From: JABMMZ01 sp964438995
GTDB lineage: Bacteria > Bacteroidota > Bacteroidia > NS11-12g > UBA955
Reading direction: 5' to 3'
Length of the DNA: 64,000 nt
NCBI GenBank assembly: GCA_964438995.1
Contig: CAYTMQ010000005.1
Location: 1 to 64,000, forward strand
Shown here piece after piece: positions 15,658 to 25,585 of this stretch. Under the pieces are notes generated by a model, which saw only the letters and a list, made by a program, of their open reading frames with translations, ran no database searches and was not told the DNA's origin. Position 1 is the first letter of the stretch. Every line of letters begins with the position of its first letter. The translations under genes and the position numbers were made by a program.

Positions 15658-18269
15658 TATTGGATAACCACTTTTTTATTGATGATACCTTCTGAAGTTA
15701 CAAATTGTAGAATATAAACCCCACTAACAAAATTGCTCATATCTACCGTATTGTCTTTAATTGTAAGACTTGAGTTAACACCATTGATATTGGTTACAGT
15801 TACAGTATTTATGGTTAATGTATTGGCATTAATATTAAACACCCCATTGCTTGGATTAGGGTAGATTTGCAACAAACTAGAAACATCAACAGGTTTTACA
15901 GATGTAACAGGTGTCCTTGTAATGTTTACATCAAATAAATATGTACCTGTATTTCCAGTAAAATATGGAGATACCATAAAATAAACTGTTCCAGCACCAT
16001 TCATTGTAAACTGAGTGATGAAATCATCGTACACATCAGACCAAGTTGTTCCATCTGTTGAATATGATACAATAGCATCCAATGTATACACATTGCCGTT
16101 TCCACTGCTGTATGCATCGTGAATTCTAGCGTTCAATGTATAGTTGTAGCCACTTTGAAGCACAACTTTATAAAAATCATAATCGTTTCCATTGTGACAA
16201 TTAGACCCAGTAGTGGTTCTTTTTGCCAAATTATTTTGAAAACTGATAGGTAAATTATACGATTGACTTATGATGTTATTGGTTTCATAAATATCTGGAT
16301 TTAATCCAGGAGCCTTTAACTGAACATTAATTGGATTAGAAAAATTACCGCTACCAAGAAATTCCCATGAACCTCCGCTAGGTTTATCCCAAATAAAGAA
16401 TTGGTAAGTTCCAGGTTCATCTGGCAATCCCCCAGTTATTGTATACGTTAGTCCATTGGTAAAATGCGTCATAGAAGGCAAGCTTAAACCAGTTTTTACT
16501 GATAACTCTCTAATCCATGTACCATCAGATTTATGTATGTCCACAGAAACATCACCATCAAATTGTGAACCTCCATAATTTGCAATATCAAATGTAACCG
16601 TAAAAGTTTGATTTTGTACCAAAACAGTTGGGTTGGTTGTTATAGCAGTATACAATTTTAGAGGATTAGTTGAATTGTCTTTTACGACCAAACTTACAAA
16701 GTTTTGATAATTGCCACTTCCAACTGCATACCACTGAGTTCCACCTGATGGTTTGTAATATATTCCCACTGTGTAAGTTCCGGGTGTCATAGAATTGATA
16801 CCAGCACTTGAAAAGGTTAAAGGGTTAACGTAATAACTATTAAAGTTTAGTGAATAGCCAGAAAGTGTTTCTACAAACGCTACAAACTGATTGTCACTAT
16901 TGAAAACAGCAGCCGTATAATCGCCACTAAAATTTTGAGCACTGCTTGTTCCGTAATTTGCCAAATTGGTAGTAACAGTTATGCCTTCACCATAATCCAC
17001 TGGGTTTGGATTGATAGAAACACTGGCATACAATCTCAAATCATAAGCCGAGCTACCTCCTGTTCCCGTTGAATTAGGTTGAATTCCGATAACTGCTTGA
17101 TGGTTGTTATTAAACCCTCCTGTTCCTCCTCCAGTACCTACTCCACCCGGATTCAACGCATTGATTGAGAAATAGCCATCATAGGCACCACCCCAACCCC
17201 AATTGAAATGTAGATAATTGTTGTTGTCATATCCATCAGCTACGAAACAGTGACCACCACCGGTACCAAATCCAGCATAGATAATTGGTCTAGATGCATC
17301 TAACTCAGCTTTCATAGTAGATAGCCAAACAGAACTTGTGTAATTTTTTCTTTCAATACCTGAAAGTGATGTTTTATAATCAAAATATGTTTTTAAAGCA
17401 TATTCTGCGCAATTGGTATACGCACTTGCTGAACTTACCACATATGCTCCACTTCCACCCGTAGAGGCTATTCCATAATTCATGTTTACAGAAACGCCTA
17501 CTTGATACATCAAAGTTGCAACTGCAGAATTTGTTGATGTTACTGAATTAGGCATTGAACTCCAGTTGTAAGTCGTTGCCGCAAAATTGGCGGATAAGGT
17601 ACCATAGGTATCGTGGTTGTAAGAATAAGAACCATTGCCTTTTGATGGATAATTATGGTATTTCATTACTTGAGCCATTGCAGTAGCTACACAACCTGTA
17701 ACTGTTCTTTGTGAATTTGCATTGTCGTATGGACACAAAGCGTTGTAATACGGCGATTGGTTCCATTTCGTAGTAAGCAATGGAGATACACTTCCTCTTT
17801 TCCCTTGTTGCGAATAGTTTGAATTTTCACCAATTAGCGCTGACCAATCAGATGCTATCTCTTCGGTAGCTGACAAATTGTTTTCGATTGCATAACGAAT
17901 TTGAGCCTTGTAAGATTCAAACCATTTAGCAACTTGAGGAGGAATATTTCCAGGATTGAAAACCGACTCATCAGAATAGCCCAATATTGGTGAAACTCTA
18001 TCGTCAGCAGCTACCAAAACAAAGCCTTTTGTTGGTGCAGTAAAAACATAAAAATAATTCTGAGTTTCCGAGTTTGACGCTAAATTCTTAGATTCACTTT
18101 TGTAAATATAAGCCAGGTTAAAGTCGTTAACCATTTTCAATTCGAGAGATAATGTTCGTTGTCTGACAAATTTGATGGCTACATTTTCGGCAGTTTGAGC
18201 GTCGATTGGTTTAGCGAAAATGTCTGCATAAACCAGAACAAGCGCTAATAAGATTATGAACTTTTTCAT
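15657..18269 (-). CDS. Secreted C10 (streptopain-like) cysteine protease with T9SS sorting domain
   Basis: This 870-residue protein starts at ATG 18269 (signal peptide 1-19); the frame is open further upstream but that adds a non-signal N-terminus. Residues about 20-155 form a SpeB-type propeptide (KGFVLVAADDRVSPILGYS). The protease domain follows, with catalytic Cys193 in TVTGCVATAMAQVMKYH and His340 in GGGHCFVADGYD, then NWGWGGAYDGYFSI. About 400 residues of repeated beta-rich domains follow. The last 75 residues (IYPNPSNGVFNINA ... SGVYILQF ... KVVIQ) are a T9SS type A sorting domain. It should be secreted through the Sec and T9SS pathways to the surface. It is the first gene of a leftward group. 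Confidence 0.93.
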   Translation of the reverse strand: MKKFIILLALVLVYADIFAKPIDAQTAENVAIKFVRQRTLSLELKMVNDFNLAYIYKSESKNLASNSETQNYFYVFTAPTKGFVLVAADDRVSPILGYSDESVFNPGNIPPQVAKWFESYKAQIRYAIENNLSATEEIASDWSALIGENSNYSQQGKRGSVSPLLTTKWNQSPYYNALCPYDNANSQRTVTGCVATAMAQVMKYHNYPSKGNGSYSYNHDTYGTLSANFAATTYNWSSMPNSVTSTNSAVATLMYQVGVSVNMNYGIASTGGSGAYVVSSASAYTNCAEYALKTYFDYKTSLSGIERKNYTSSVWLSTMKAELDASRPIIYAGFGTGGGHCFVADGYDNNNYLHFNWGWGGAYDGYFSINALNPGGVGTGGGTGGFNNNHQAVIGIQPNSTGTGGSSAYDLRLYASVSINPNPVDYGEGITVTTNLANYGTSSAQNFSGDYTAAVFNSDNQFVAFVETLSGYSLNFNSYYVNPLTFSSAGINSMTPGTYTVGIYYKPSGGTQWYAVGSGNYQNFVSLVVKDNSTNPLKLYTAITTNPTVLVQNQTFTVTFDIANYGGSQFDGDVSVDIHKSDGTWIRELSVKTGLSLPSMTHFTNGLTYTITGGLPDEPGTYQFFIWDKPSGGSWEFLGSGNFSNPINVQLKAPGLNPDIYETNNIISQSYNLPISFQNNLAKRTTTGSNCHNGNDYDFYKVVLQSGYNYTLNARIHDAYSSGNGNVYTLDAIVSYSTDGTTWSDVYDDFITQFTMNGAGTVYFMVSPYFTGNTGTYLFDVNITRTPVTSVKPVDVSSLLQIYPNPSNGVFNINANTLTINTVTVTNINGVNSSLTIKDNTVDMSNFVSGVYILQFVTSEGIINKKVVIQ

Positions 18270-18444
18270 TTTGAATATTGTGTTATCTTTTAGTTTAAAG
18301 AGCCCGCAATTTCGGCATTTTTTGCTATTTAACAAAATCACAGCAAGTCCATTCTCCTAAACATTGAAGTTTCTGACAATTATAATTGCTAATTCAACCG
18401 AAACCAAAGTATATTGCAATCGCATAAAAATCTAATTTTCGAAG

Positions 18445-18921
18445 ATGAAAAGTTACTCAGTAAGTGAGATTAAAAAGGCATTGAACGAACTAGACACCAC
18501 CGACTTGGTCAACGTTTGTCTTAGAGTTGCCAAATACAAAAAGGAAAACAAAGAACTTTTGTCTTATTTGATGTTTGATTGTAAGGATGAAACTCAATTT
18601 ATAGAAAACATAAAAGCTGAATTAGACGACCTGTTCGACCATTTAAAAGACGACAACAATTACCGATTGCTAAAACAATTGAGAAAAATTTCACGAACCA
18701 TCAGCAAACCTATAAAATACTCTGGAATTCCAACTACTCAAGCCGAAGTACTCATATATTTCACTCAAAAATTAAAAGCTGTAACACATTCTAAACTACA
18801 CCTTTTGGCCTATCAAAATTTCTATTTGCAACAAATTAAAAAAATAGAAACTATTTTAAACAAAATGCACGAAGACTACCGCTACGACTTCGAAAAAGAT
18901 TTCGAGCGTTTAAAAAATTAA
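18445..18921 (+). CDS. Conserved helical protein of unknown function
   Basis: A 158-residue, almost entirely helical and highly charged cytosolic protein. It begins KSYSVSEIKKALNELDTTDLVNVCLRVAKYKKENKELLSYLMF and ends in a coiled-coil-like IKKIETILNKMHEDYRYDFEKDFERL. No signal peptide, membrane segment or metal motif is present. Small proteins of this layout recur in Bacteroidota, but I do not know a function. It precedes rseP by 77 bp in the same direction. Confidence 0.7.
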   Translation: MKSYSVSEIKKALNELDTTDLVNVCLRVAKYKKENKELLSYLMFDCKDETQFIENIKAELDDLFDHLKDDNNYRLLKQLRKISRTISKPIKYSGIPTTQAEVLIYFTQKLKAVTHSKLHLLAYQNFYLQQIKKIETILNKMHEDYRYDFEKDFERLKN

Positions 18922-18998
18922 TGCTCTGATTTTGTTTGTTAGACGACTTTATTAATGATTTCTTTGAAATTCATTATCTTCGCACCTTTATATTATAC

Positions 18999-20324
18999 AT
19001 GGATGCATTGATAATGGCTGGGCAAATCATTTTTGCTTTAGCAATTTTAGTAACACTACACGAATTAGGGCATTTTGCCGCAGCTAGAATGTTTGGGATT
19101 AAAGTAGAAAAATTCTACCTATTCTTTGACGCATGGGGTGTTAAATTGTTCAGCTTTAAAAGAGGTGATACCGAATACGGAATCGGTTGGTTGCCGCTAG
19201 GCGGATATGTAAAAATTGCCGGTATGATTGACGAAAGTATGGATACCGAGCAAATGAAAACTGAACCTCAATCTTGGGAATTCAGAAGCAAACCAGCTTG
19301 GCAACGACTTATCGTTATGATTGGCGGTGTTACAGTAAACTTTGTTCTAGGATTTATCATCTTTATCTGTTCTATCTGGTACTATGGTGATGAAAAACTA
19401 CCTGCCGATAAATTAACTTATGGCATTCATCCAAATGAAGTTGGGAAAGACATAGGCCTTCAAGATGGCGATATCATTGTAGGGGTTAATGGTTCTAAGT
19501 TGAAATATTTTGAAGACTCTAGAAAACCCTCTATCTTTTTAAATGAAGGTAACGCATACAACGTTTTAAGAGGCAACGAAGAAAAAACACTTCCTTTACC
19601 TAAAGACATCGTCAATAAAATTTCTGACAAAAGAAATTCTATGTTTGAAATGCGAGTGCCTGCTCAAATAGATTCTGTTGACGTTAACACTCCCGCTGAA
19701 AAAGCCAAACTTAAAAAAGGCGATTACATCATTGCCATTAATGATACTGCAACTTTATATCAACATGAAGTAAAAACGCATTTAGGATATTACGGCAATA
19801 AAACTGTCAAACTAACCTATGTTAGAGGCAATGATACCAACAACATCAATGTAAAATTAACCGAAGATGGTAGGTTGGGATACTACCCTGTTAATCCATA
19901 TAAAAACGATTACGACACGTTAACATACACCTTCGCACAATCAATTCCAGAAGGCACTAGAAGAGCGATGGAAGCTTTAACCGATAACATCACTGGTCTG
20001 AAAAAATTGGTTAGTGGAAAGATTGACCCACGCAAATCTGTTCAGGGTCCGATTGGTATTGCGACCATGTTTGGTGCAACTTGGCAATGGGAAAGATTCT
20101 GGGCATTAACTGGTTTACTATCTTTGATATTGGCATTTATGAATTTACTGCCTATTCCAGCTTTAGATGGTGGACACGTTGTGTTTTTAATCATTGAAAT
20201 GATCATTCGCAGACCACTTAGTGACAAATTTATGCAGGTCATGCAAGTTATAGGAATGGTGCTATTGTTATCACTGATGGTATTTGCTTTCGGAAACGAT
20301 ATCTATAAATTGTTTACCAAATAA
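18999..20324 (+). CDS. rseP: RIP metalloprotease RseP (site-2 protease)
   Basis: An inner-membrane zinc protease of 441 residues that cleaves membrane-spanning regulators such as anti-sigma factors. HELGH (21-25) binds zinc in the first membrane helix, and the partner LDGGH lies near the C-terminus (PIPALDGGHVVFLI). Two PDZ-like regions sit between them (GLQDGDIIVGVNGS and AKLKKGDYIIAINDT). About four membrane segments are visible. The frame is open to a TTG at 18936, but ATG 18999 fits the family N-terminus and follows a TATCTTCG -7-like motif at 18975. The stop codon overlaps the ATG of hscB (TAATG). No sigma/anti-sigma pair is adjacent, so its substrates are elsewhere. Confidence 0.95.
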   Translation: MDALIMAGQIIFALAILVTLHELGHFAAARMFGIKVEKFYLFFDAWGVKLFSFKRGDTEYGIGWLPLGGYVKIAGMIDESMDTEQMKTEPQSWEFRSKPAWQRLIVMIGGVTVNFVLGFIIFICSIWYYGDEKLPADKLTYGIHPNEVGKDIGLQDGDIIVGVNGSKLKYFEDSRKPSIFLNEGNAYNVLRGNEEKTLPLPKDIVNKISDKRNSMFEMRVPAQIDSVDVNTPAEKAKLKKGDYIIAINDTATLYQHEVKTHLGYYGNKTVKLTYVRGNDTNNINVKLTEDGRLGYYPVNPYKNDYDTLTYTFAQSIPEGTRRAMEALTDNITGLKKLVSGKIDPRKSVQGPIGIATMFGATWQWERFWALTGLLSLILAFMNLLPIPALDGGHVVFLIIEMIIRRPLSDKFMQVMQVIGMVLLLSLMVFAFGNDIYKLFTK

Positions 20325-20827
20325 TGGGTGATAAACCTATTATACCTGATACCCGAGATTACTTCAGTTTTTATCAACTGGATAAAAAATTTGACATTGA
20401 CCTAGCTCAATTAAAAAACCTGTTTCTTGAAAAAAGTAAAGCTTATCACCCAGATTTTTTTCTAGGTGATTCAGAAGCTGAGAACATTGCAGTTTCCACT
20501 ACTGCTTATAACAACCTTGCTTATAAAACTTTAAACTCTGATGTGAGCAGAGCGTCGTATTTGTTGGGGTTGAACATCCAACAAGACGTCAAACATGTTG
20601 CTTTGCCTCAGGCATTTTTAATGGACATGATGGAGTTAAACGAAGCACTTGATGAATTGAATGAAGACAATAGAAATGCCTTCGAAGATCAAATACATGC
20701 GTTAAAAAACACCACATTAGATGCCATTAAATCAACTGCAAGAAGCGAAGCTTGGTCGGATTTGCAAATGGAAATATTAAAGTGGAGGTATTTAGAAAGA
20801 ATTGAAAACCGATTGATGGACCTCTAA
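20324..20827 (+). CDS. hscB: Fe-S assembly co-chaperone HscB
   Basis: A J-domain protein of 167 residues with the HPD motif at 42-44 (KAYHPDFF), preceded by DYFSFYQLDKKFDIDLAQL and followed by the C-terminal three-helix HscB domain (PQAFLMDMMELNEALDEL ... LQMEILKWRYLERI). It delivers the scaffold IscU to the Hsp70 partner HscA and stimulates its ATPase during Fe-S cluster transfer. Neither hscA nor isc genes are nearby. It is coupled to rseP by a 1-bp TAATG overlap, a pairing with no known functional reason. It ends 1 bp before a convergent gene. Confidence 0.92.
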   Translation: MGDKPIIPDTRDYFSFYQLDKKFDIDLAQLKNLFLEKSKAYHPDFFLGDSEAENIAVSTTAYNNLAYKTLNSDVSRASYLLGLNIQQDVKHVALPQAFLMDMMELNEALDELNEDNRNAFEDQIHALKNTTLDAIKSTARSEAWSDLQMEILKWRYLERIENRLMDL

Positions 20828-20828
20828 C

Positions 20829-22481
20829 TCAATGTTTGAGCTTCTCTACTTCCCTCAACCTTAAAAAATTGATAGGATTTGATGTTAATCCTTTGACCCA
20901 AGTCTGACTCATTCTAATGCTTTCATCATAATACAAAATCAAACAAGGCATGTCATTCAACATCACATTTTCTGCATCAGCCATTAATTGTTTGCGTTTG
21001 ATATCGTCCTGTTCACCAATGCTTTTTTGAACTAAGGCATCATAGGTTGGATTGGAATAGTGGAAATAATTTGGGCCAACCGGACTGTGGTTAATCGTTT
21101 CGAAACACACCAAATAATTTTCTGCATCAGGATAATCTGCTATCCAACTACCCCTAAAACAATTGATTTTTTGATCCTTTTTTAACTGTCTAAGGAAACT
21201 TGATGGATGTACTTCAATTCTTACTTTAATGCCAATTTTTTGCAGTTCTTTTTGAACAAAAATCATCAATTCAAGATAATCTTGTGTGGTATTGATAACC
21301 ACTTCTTCCATGGTACTGACATCAATTTTACTTTTCTTAAGATAATATTTGGCGCTGTCTAAATTATAAGCGTATTGATGCACTTTTGAAAAATCAAAAT
21401 TAGGCATACCATAAGGCACAAAACCATATTTTGCAGGAATGCCTATTCCATTTCTCAAATAGGTAATTAAGTTGACTTTATTAACAGCAAAATTAATTGC
21501 TAAACGAAAGTCGCGGTTGTTAAGAGGGTGTGACTTAAATTTCGGATCAATATTAAAACCAATAAATTCAGTATTAAGGAATGGAGACTTAATCAAATTG
21601 AATTTGTTGTTGTATTTGTCTCTCAACTCTCCTTTCCTATTGATGAGTTCATCTTTTATTGTTGCATCAATACCATTAAAAAAATCGTATTCACCATGCA
21701 CAAATTTCATAAATGCCGTTTGTTTGTTTTTGATATTATCGACCATAACACCATCTAAATATGGCAAACGTTTTCCATTTTTAAATCTATAATAATGTTC
21801 ATTTTTGCCCAACAAAACACCCACTTCTTCTTCCCATTTTCTAAAAACAAAAGGTCCAGTGCCAATAGGATTACTTCTGAATTCTACGTTAACGGCCTCT
21901 TTCGGCACTATGTAACAATAATTCATTGCTAAAATGCCAATAAAAGGTTTAAAAGATTTGTTCAATTTTATTTCGACAGTAGAATCGTTGATGGCCCTAA
22001 CAGGAAATGGAATCGAATCATTGGTTTCGAAGCAACGCAAATCCATCTTATCATTGAAAATCCAAGCTCCAGGAGATGCTATTTTAGGATCTGCTACACG
22101 TCTAAAAGAAAACACCACATCAGATGCAACAAATTTTCTTTTGACATTTTTAAATACGCCTTGAGCATGAAAAAATACATCCGTTCTCAATTTAAAAGTA
22201 TACACCTTGCCACTATCAGAAATGGAATACGATTTTGCCAAAGAAGGTTGAACGCCGAGTTGATCATCAAATTCGAGCAGACCTTCAAACATCTGAGAAG
22301 CCACCCATATCTCACTTTGAGTGCGTGTGAAAGCCGGGTCTAAGGTGGTTAAATTTTGATCTTCGTTATAGAAAAAGTAATTCGAAAATTTCAACTTATC
22401 CACATTTTGACAACTATTTATCCAAATGAGTATGGGGAAAAATAGGGCCGTTTTTAGGGGAATTCTAATATGCTTAATCAT
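20829..22481 (-). CDS. ABC transporter substrate-binding lipoprotein, SBP_bac_5 family
   Basis: A 550-residue lipoprotein (lipobox WINSC, Cys about 24) of the dipeptide/oligopeptide-binding family. It shows TLDPAFTRTQSEIWVASQMFEGLLEFD, LAKSYSISDSGKVYTFKLRTDVFFHA, ASDVVFSFRRV, NPIGTGPFVFRKW, DFRLAINFAVNK and a late SWIADYPDAENYL. These are typical family positions. The ligand is unknown. No permease or ATPase gene is adjacent, which is common for such lipoproteins in Bacteroidota. It is divergent from the MBL hydrolase gene at 22510, sharing a 28-bp gap, so both promoters must overlap coding sequence. Confidence 0.9.
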   Translation of the reverse strand: MIKHIRIPLKTALFFPILIWINSCQNVDKLKFSNYFFYNEDQNLTTLDPAFTRTQSEIWVASQMFEGLLEFDDQLGVQPSLAKSYSISDSGKVYTFKLRTDVFFHAQGVFKNVKRKFVASDVVFSFRRVADPKIASPGAWIFNDKMDLRCFETNDSIPFPVRAINDSTVEIKLNKSFKPFIGILAMNYCYIVPKEAVNVEFRSNPIGTGPFVFRKWEEEVGVLLGKNEHYYRFKNGKRLPYLDGVMVDNIKNKQTAFMKFVHGEYDFFNGIDATIKDELINRKGELRDKYNNKFNLIKSPFLNTEFIGFNIDPKFKSHPLNNRDFRLAINFAVNKVNLITYLRNGIGIPAKYGFVPYGMPNFDFSKVHQYAYNLDSAKYYLKKSKIDVSTMEEVVINTTQDYLELMIFVQKELQKIGIKVRIEVHPSSFLRQLKKDQKINCFRGSWIADYPDAENYLVCFETINHSPVGPNYFHYSNPTYDALVQKSIGEQDDIKRKQLMADAENVMLNDMPCLILYYDESIRMSQTWVKGLTSNPINFLRLREVEKLKH

Positions 22482-22509
22482 ATTTTTGAAAGTTCAAATT
22501 TAAGTGCAA

Positions 22510-23190
22510 ATGAAAGTAAAATATTACGGTCACTCTTGTTTCAGTGTTAACATTGGTGGAAAAGAGTTGCTATTCGATCCATTTATTTCGCATAATCCAT
22601 TAGCGAAAGACATTGATATCAATAGCATCAAGGCCGATTATATATTTTTAAGTCACGGTCACCAAGACCACATTGCTGATGCCCTTACAATTGCAGGAAA
22701 TAACCAATCAAAAATAGTTGGAATATGGGAAATATGCGAATGGGCTGGTAAAAATGGACACAACGACAACCATCCAATGAATATTGGTGGTCATTGGCGC
22801 TTCGATTTTGGCTCAGTTCAAATGGTTAAAGCAGTACATTCTAGTTCTTTTCCTGATGGCTCTTACGCTGGTCAACCTTGCGGATTTGTTGTTAGTGGTG
22901 AAGATAAAACATTTTATTACAGTGGAGATACTGCATTGACTTTAGATATGCAATTGATTCCAGAAAGACACAATATCAATTTTGCTTTTTTACCTATAGG
23001 AAGCAACTTTACCATGGATATAACCGATGCTTTGACAGCTGCAAAATATGTAAAATGCAACCACATCATTGGGATGCATTATGATACATTCGGATATATC
23101 ACCATCAACCACAACGAAGCGATCAATCAATTCAATCAGGCTGGTAAACTGTTAACATTAATGCAAATCGGACAATCAATAGAACTATAG
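22510..23190 (+). CDS. UPF0173-type metal-dependent hydrolase (MBL fold)
   Basis: A 226-residue metallo-beta-lactamase-fold hydrolase. MKVKYYGHSCFSV is the typical start. The metal site is SHGHQDHI (H-x-H-x-DH), with a later histidine in VKAVHSSSF, the acid in YYSGDTALT and a final IIGMHYDTFG histidine. The first start (GTG 22504) would add two residues; ATG 22510 fits the family. The substrate of this UPF0173/YtkL-like group is unknown. It is followed 14 bp later by parA, so it may share the parAB message. Confidence 0.9.
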   Translation: MKVKYYGHSCFSVNIGGKELLFDPFISHNPLAKDIDINSIKADYIFLSHGHQDHIADALTIAGNNQSKIVGIWEICEWAGKNGHNDNHPMNIGGHWRFDFGSVQMVKAVHSSSFPDGSYAGQPCGFVVSGEDKTFYYSGDTALTLDMQLIPERHNINFAFLPIGSNFTMDITDALTAAKYVKCNHIIGMHYDTFGYITINHNEAINQFNQAGKLLTLMQIGQSIEL

Positions 23191-23204
23191 TATATTTATA
23201 CAAA

Positions 23205-24002
23205 ATGGGAAAAATAATAACAATCGCAAATCAAAAAGGAGGAGTTGGAAAAACAACCACTGCAATTAACCTGGCTGCAAGTTTGGCTGTGTTAGAGTTT
23301 AAAACTCTTCTCGTAGATGCCGACCCTCAGGCTAACTCTTCTTCGGGCATTGGCTTCGATCCACAAAACATTAAAATTGGTTTGTATGATTGCTTAATCA
23401 ATGAAACGGATCCAAAAGATGTCATCATGAAATCTGACTTGAAATTTTTGGATCTTCTTCCTTCTAACATCAACTTGGTTGGTGCTGAATTGGAAATGAT
23501 TGATTTACCTAACAGAGAAAGGGTAATGAAAGGTGCTTTCGAAAACATTAAAAAAGAATACGATTTCATCATCATCGACTGTTCTCCGTCTTTGGGTCTA
23601 ATCACAACCAATTCTCTATGTGCCGCTGATTCTGTTATCATCCCTGTGCAATGCGAATATTTTGCGTTAGAAGGTTTGGGTAAATTATTAAACACCATAA
23701 GAATCGTTCAAAAAGAACTGAATAAAAACCTTTCAATTGAAGGCATCTTGTTAACCATGTACGATTCTCGTTTGCGCTTGAGTAATCATGTTGTAGAAGA
23801 TGTTAAAATGCACTTCCAAGATTTGGTTTTTGATACCATCATTCCTAGAAATACCAAATTAAGCGAAGCACCTAGTTTTGGATTGCCAGTGATTTCTCAC
23901 GATGTGGCGAGCAAAGGTTCAACAACATATCTAAATCTTGCCAGAGAAATCTTGCAAAGAAATGGCTTAACTAAAATGGAGAAAACTGAGAAGGTAATGT
24001 AA
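23205..24002 (+). CDS. parA: Chromosome partitioning ATPase ParA (Soj)
   Basis: A 265-residue deviant Walker ATPase. ANQKGGVGKTTTAINLAASLA (about 8-28) is the P-loop with the signature lysine, LLVDADPQANSSSG is the switch, and YDFIIIDCSPSLG is Walker B. No N-terminal DNA-binding extension is present, as expected for the chromosomal Soj type. It binds DNA non-specifically with ATP and is driven by ParB to segregate origins. Only 2 bp separate it from parB. No parS-like palindrome was noticed within the window. Confidence 0.96.
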   Translation: MGKIITIANQKGGVGKTTTAINLAASLAVLEFKTLLVDADPQANSSSGIGFDPQNIKIGLYDCLINETDPKDVIMKSDLKFLDLLPSNINLVGAELEMIDLPNRERVMKGAFENIKKEYDFIIIDCSPSLGLITTNSLCAADSVIIPVQCEYFALEGLGKLLNTIRIVQKELNKNLSIEGILLTMYDSRLRLSNHVVEDVKMHFQDLVFDTIIPRNTKLSEAPSFGLPVISHDVASKGSTTYLNLAREILQRNGLTKMEKTEKVM

Positions 24003-24004
24003 TT

Positions 24005-24940
24005 ATGAGTGACATGAGCAAAGAACACACAAATAAAACGAAAAAAGGAGGCTTAGGTAGAGGCCTTTCTGCACTATTGAATAACGCTGATACCGATATC
24101 ACTGTAAGTTCTGAATACAGAGCTGGTGGAGGTGTGCAATTTATTGACATCAACGATATCGAAGCAAATCCATTTCAACCGAGAACCGACTTTGAATCGA
24201 GAGCTTTAGAAGAGTTATCTGAATCCATCAAAGTTCATGGGTTGATTCAACCTGTTACTGTAAGAAAAATGGGCTACGACAAATACCAACTTATCAGTGG
24301 TGAGCGTAGAACCAGAGCTTCTATAATGGCTGGATTAGAGAAAATTCCAGCTTATATTAGAATAGCCAACGACCAAGAGATGCTAGAAATGGCATTGATT
24401 GAAAACATACAAAGAGAAAATCTAAACCCAATAGAAGTCTCTTTGAGTTATAAAAGACTGATAGAGGAATGTAGCCTGAAACAAGATGAGTTGGGCGAAC
24501 GTGTTGGCAAAGACCGCAGTACAGTCAGCAATTTCTTGAGATTACTTAGATTGCCAGACGAAGTTCAATTAGGACTTAAACACAATAAGATTTCTATGGG
24601 TCATGCTAAAGCCATTTTAAGTGTGGATGAAGCAGAAGAACAAATTGCTTTATACCAACGCATAGAAAAAGAAAGCTTAAGTGTTAGAGCAGCTGAAGAA
24701 ATTGTTAAACAAGCTAAATCTGGTAAAACAGAAACAGACAATACCCAAAAACTAGGTGACAACCAAGCTAAGTTGTTTGATATTGATGATGCTTTAAAAT
24801 TGAAAATTGACAAGCTCAATCAATTGATCAATTCACAAATCACTGTGAAGCCTAAAGGCAAAAAAGGTGAAATCGTTATTCCGTTTAAAAACTACTCAGA
24901 ATTGGAACGAATTTTGACAAGTTTAGCTGAACATGAATAA
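24005..24940 (+). CDS. parB: Chromosome partitioning protein ParB (Spo0J)
   Basis: A 311-residue CTPase and centromere-binding protein. The N-terminal GGLGRGLSALL box activates ParA. IDINDIEANPFQPRTDF, LSESIKVHGLIQPVTVRK and ISGERRTRASIMAGLEKIPAYI form the CTP-binding domain. ENIQRENLNPIE and the helix-turn-helix region (GKDRSTVSNFLRLLRLPDEV) read parS. A C-terminal dimerisation domain follows a polar linker. ParB loads onto parS as a clamp and recruits ParA and SMC. It overlaps the next gene by 8 bp. Confidence 0.96.
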   Translation: MSDMSKEHTNKTKKGGLGRGLSALLNNADTDITVSSEYRAGGGVQFIDINDIEANPFQPRTDFESRALEELSESIKVHGLIQPVTVRKMGYDKYQLISGERRTRASIMAGLEKIPAYIRIANDQEMLEMALIENIQRENLNPIEVSLSYKRLIEECSLKQDELGERVGKDRSTVSNFLRLLRLPDEVQLGLKHNKISMGHAKAILSVDEAEEQIALYQRIEKESLSVRAAEEIVKQAKSGKTETDNTQKLGDNQAKLFDIDDALKLKIDKLNQLINSQITVKPKGKKGEIVIPFKNYSELERILTSLAEHE

Positions 24941-25493
24941 GATAGCGCTTATTGTCACTCTTTTACTTACAAGCTTCAATGCTTCTGCATTCTCTTCATC
25001 GCTATTTTCTTTTGTTGAATCTAAAGATACAGTAAAAAAACATTCTCCTAAAAAGGCAACTTTGTACAGTGCAGTATTGCCTGGATTAGGTCAGGCTTAC
25101 AACCGTAAATACTGGAAAATACCCATCGTGTATGCTGCTATTGGCACTTCTGCATATTTTATTAAATTCAACAGAGAAGAAATGTTAAAAAGACAAAATG
25201 CCCTTACTGCAATGCTTGATGGCGACCCAAACACTGTTGCTTCAGATGAATTTAAAAACTTACCTGTAGATGTTTTAAAAGCTCAAAGAAACAACTATAG
25301 AACCAATAGAGATTATAGTATTATAGCAACAGCTGCATTTTATTTACTCAACATAGTTGACGCAACAGTTGATGCTCATTTTTATAAGTTCAACATCGAC
25401 CAACCTTTGGCCATGCAAAAGCAAAGACATTGGTATTTAAGTACCTCAACCGTTGGAAGAACTCAAACTTTCGGTTTAGCATACCGCTTCTAA
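24933..25493 (+). CDS. DUF5683 membrane protein
   Basis: A 186-residue protein with a signal peptide (about 1-19) followed by the DUF5683 signature KKATLYSAVLPGLGQAYNRKYWKIPIVYAAIGTSAYFIKFN. Its central helix pair and the late YLLNIVDATVDAHFYKFNID are typical. The family is common in Bacteroidota, frequently next to parAB, and its function is unknown; its position suggests a link to the cell envelope during division. Here it overlaps parB by 8 bp. It ends with an amphipathic LSTSTVGRTQTFGLAYRF, an outer-membrane-like terminal strand. Confidence 0.88.
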   Translation: MNKIALIVTLLLTSFNASAFSSSLFSFVESKDTVKKHSPKKATLYSAVLPGLGQAYNRKYWKIPIVYAAIGTSAYFIKFNREEMLKRQNALTAMLDGDPNTVASDEFKNLPVDVLKAQRNNYRTNRDYSIIATAAFYLLNIVDATVDAHFYKFNIDQPLAMQKQRHWYLSTSTVGRTQTFGLAYRF

Positions 25494-25585
25494 TTCTATT
25501 AAAAGAATAAGACAAAATAATTACAAAAACGGCTATTAAGGCCGATATACGATTGCTTTTTTTGTCTATATTTGCAATCTTTTTT

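Noticed and set aside
23205..24940. parS site near parAB
   Set aside because: No 16-bp palindrome of the TGTTTCACGTGAAACA type was noticed by eye in the window; a pattern search is needed to exclude it.
25494..25585. T-box or riboswitch upstream of thrS
   Set aside because: The 92-bp gap has a promoter-like motif but no long structured leader.
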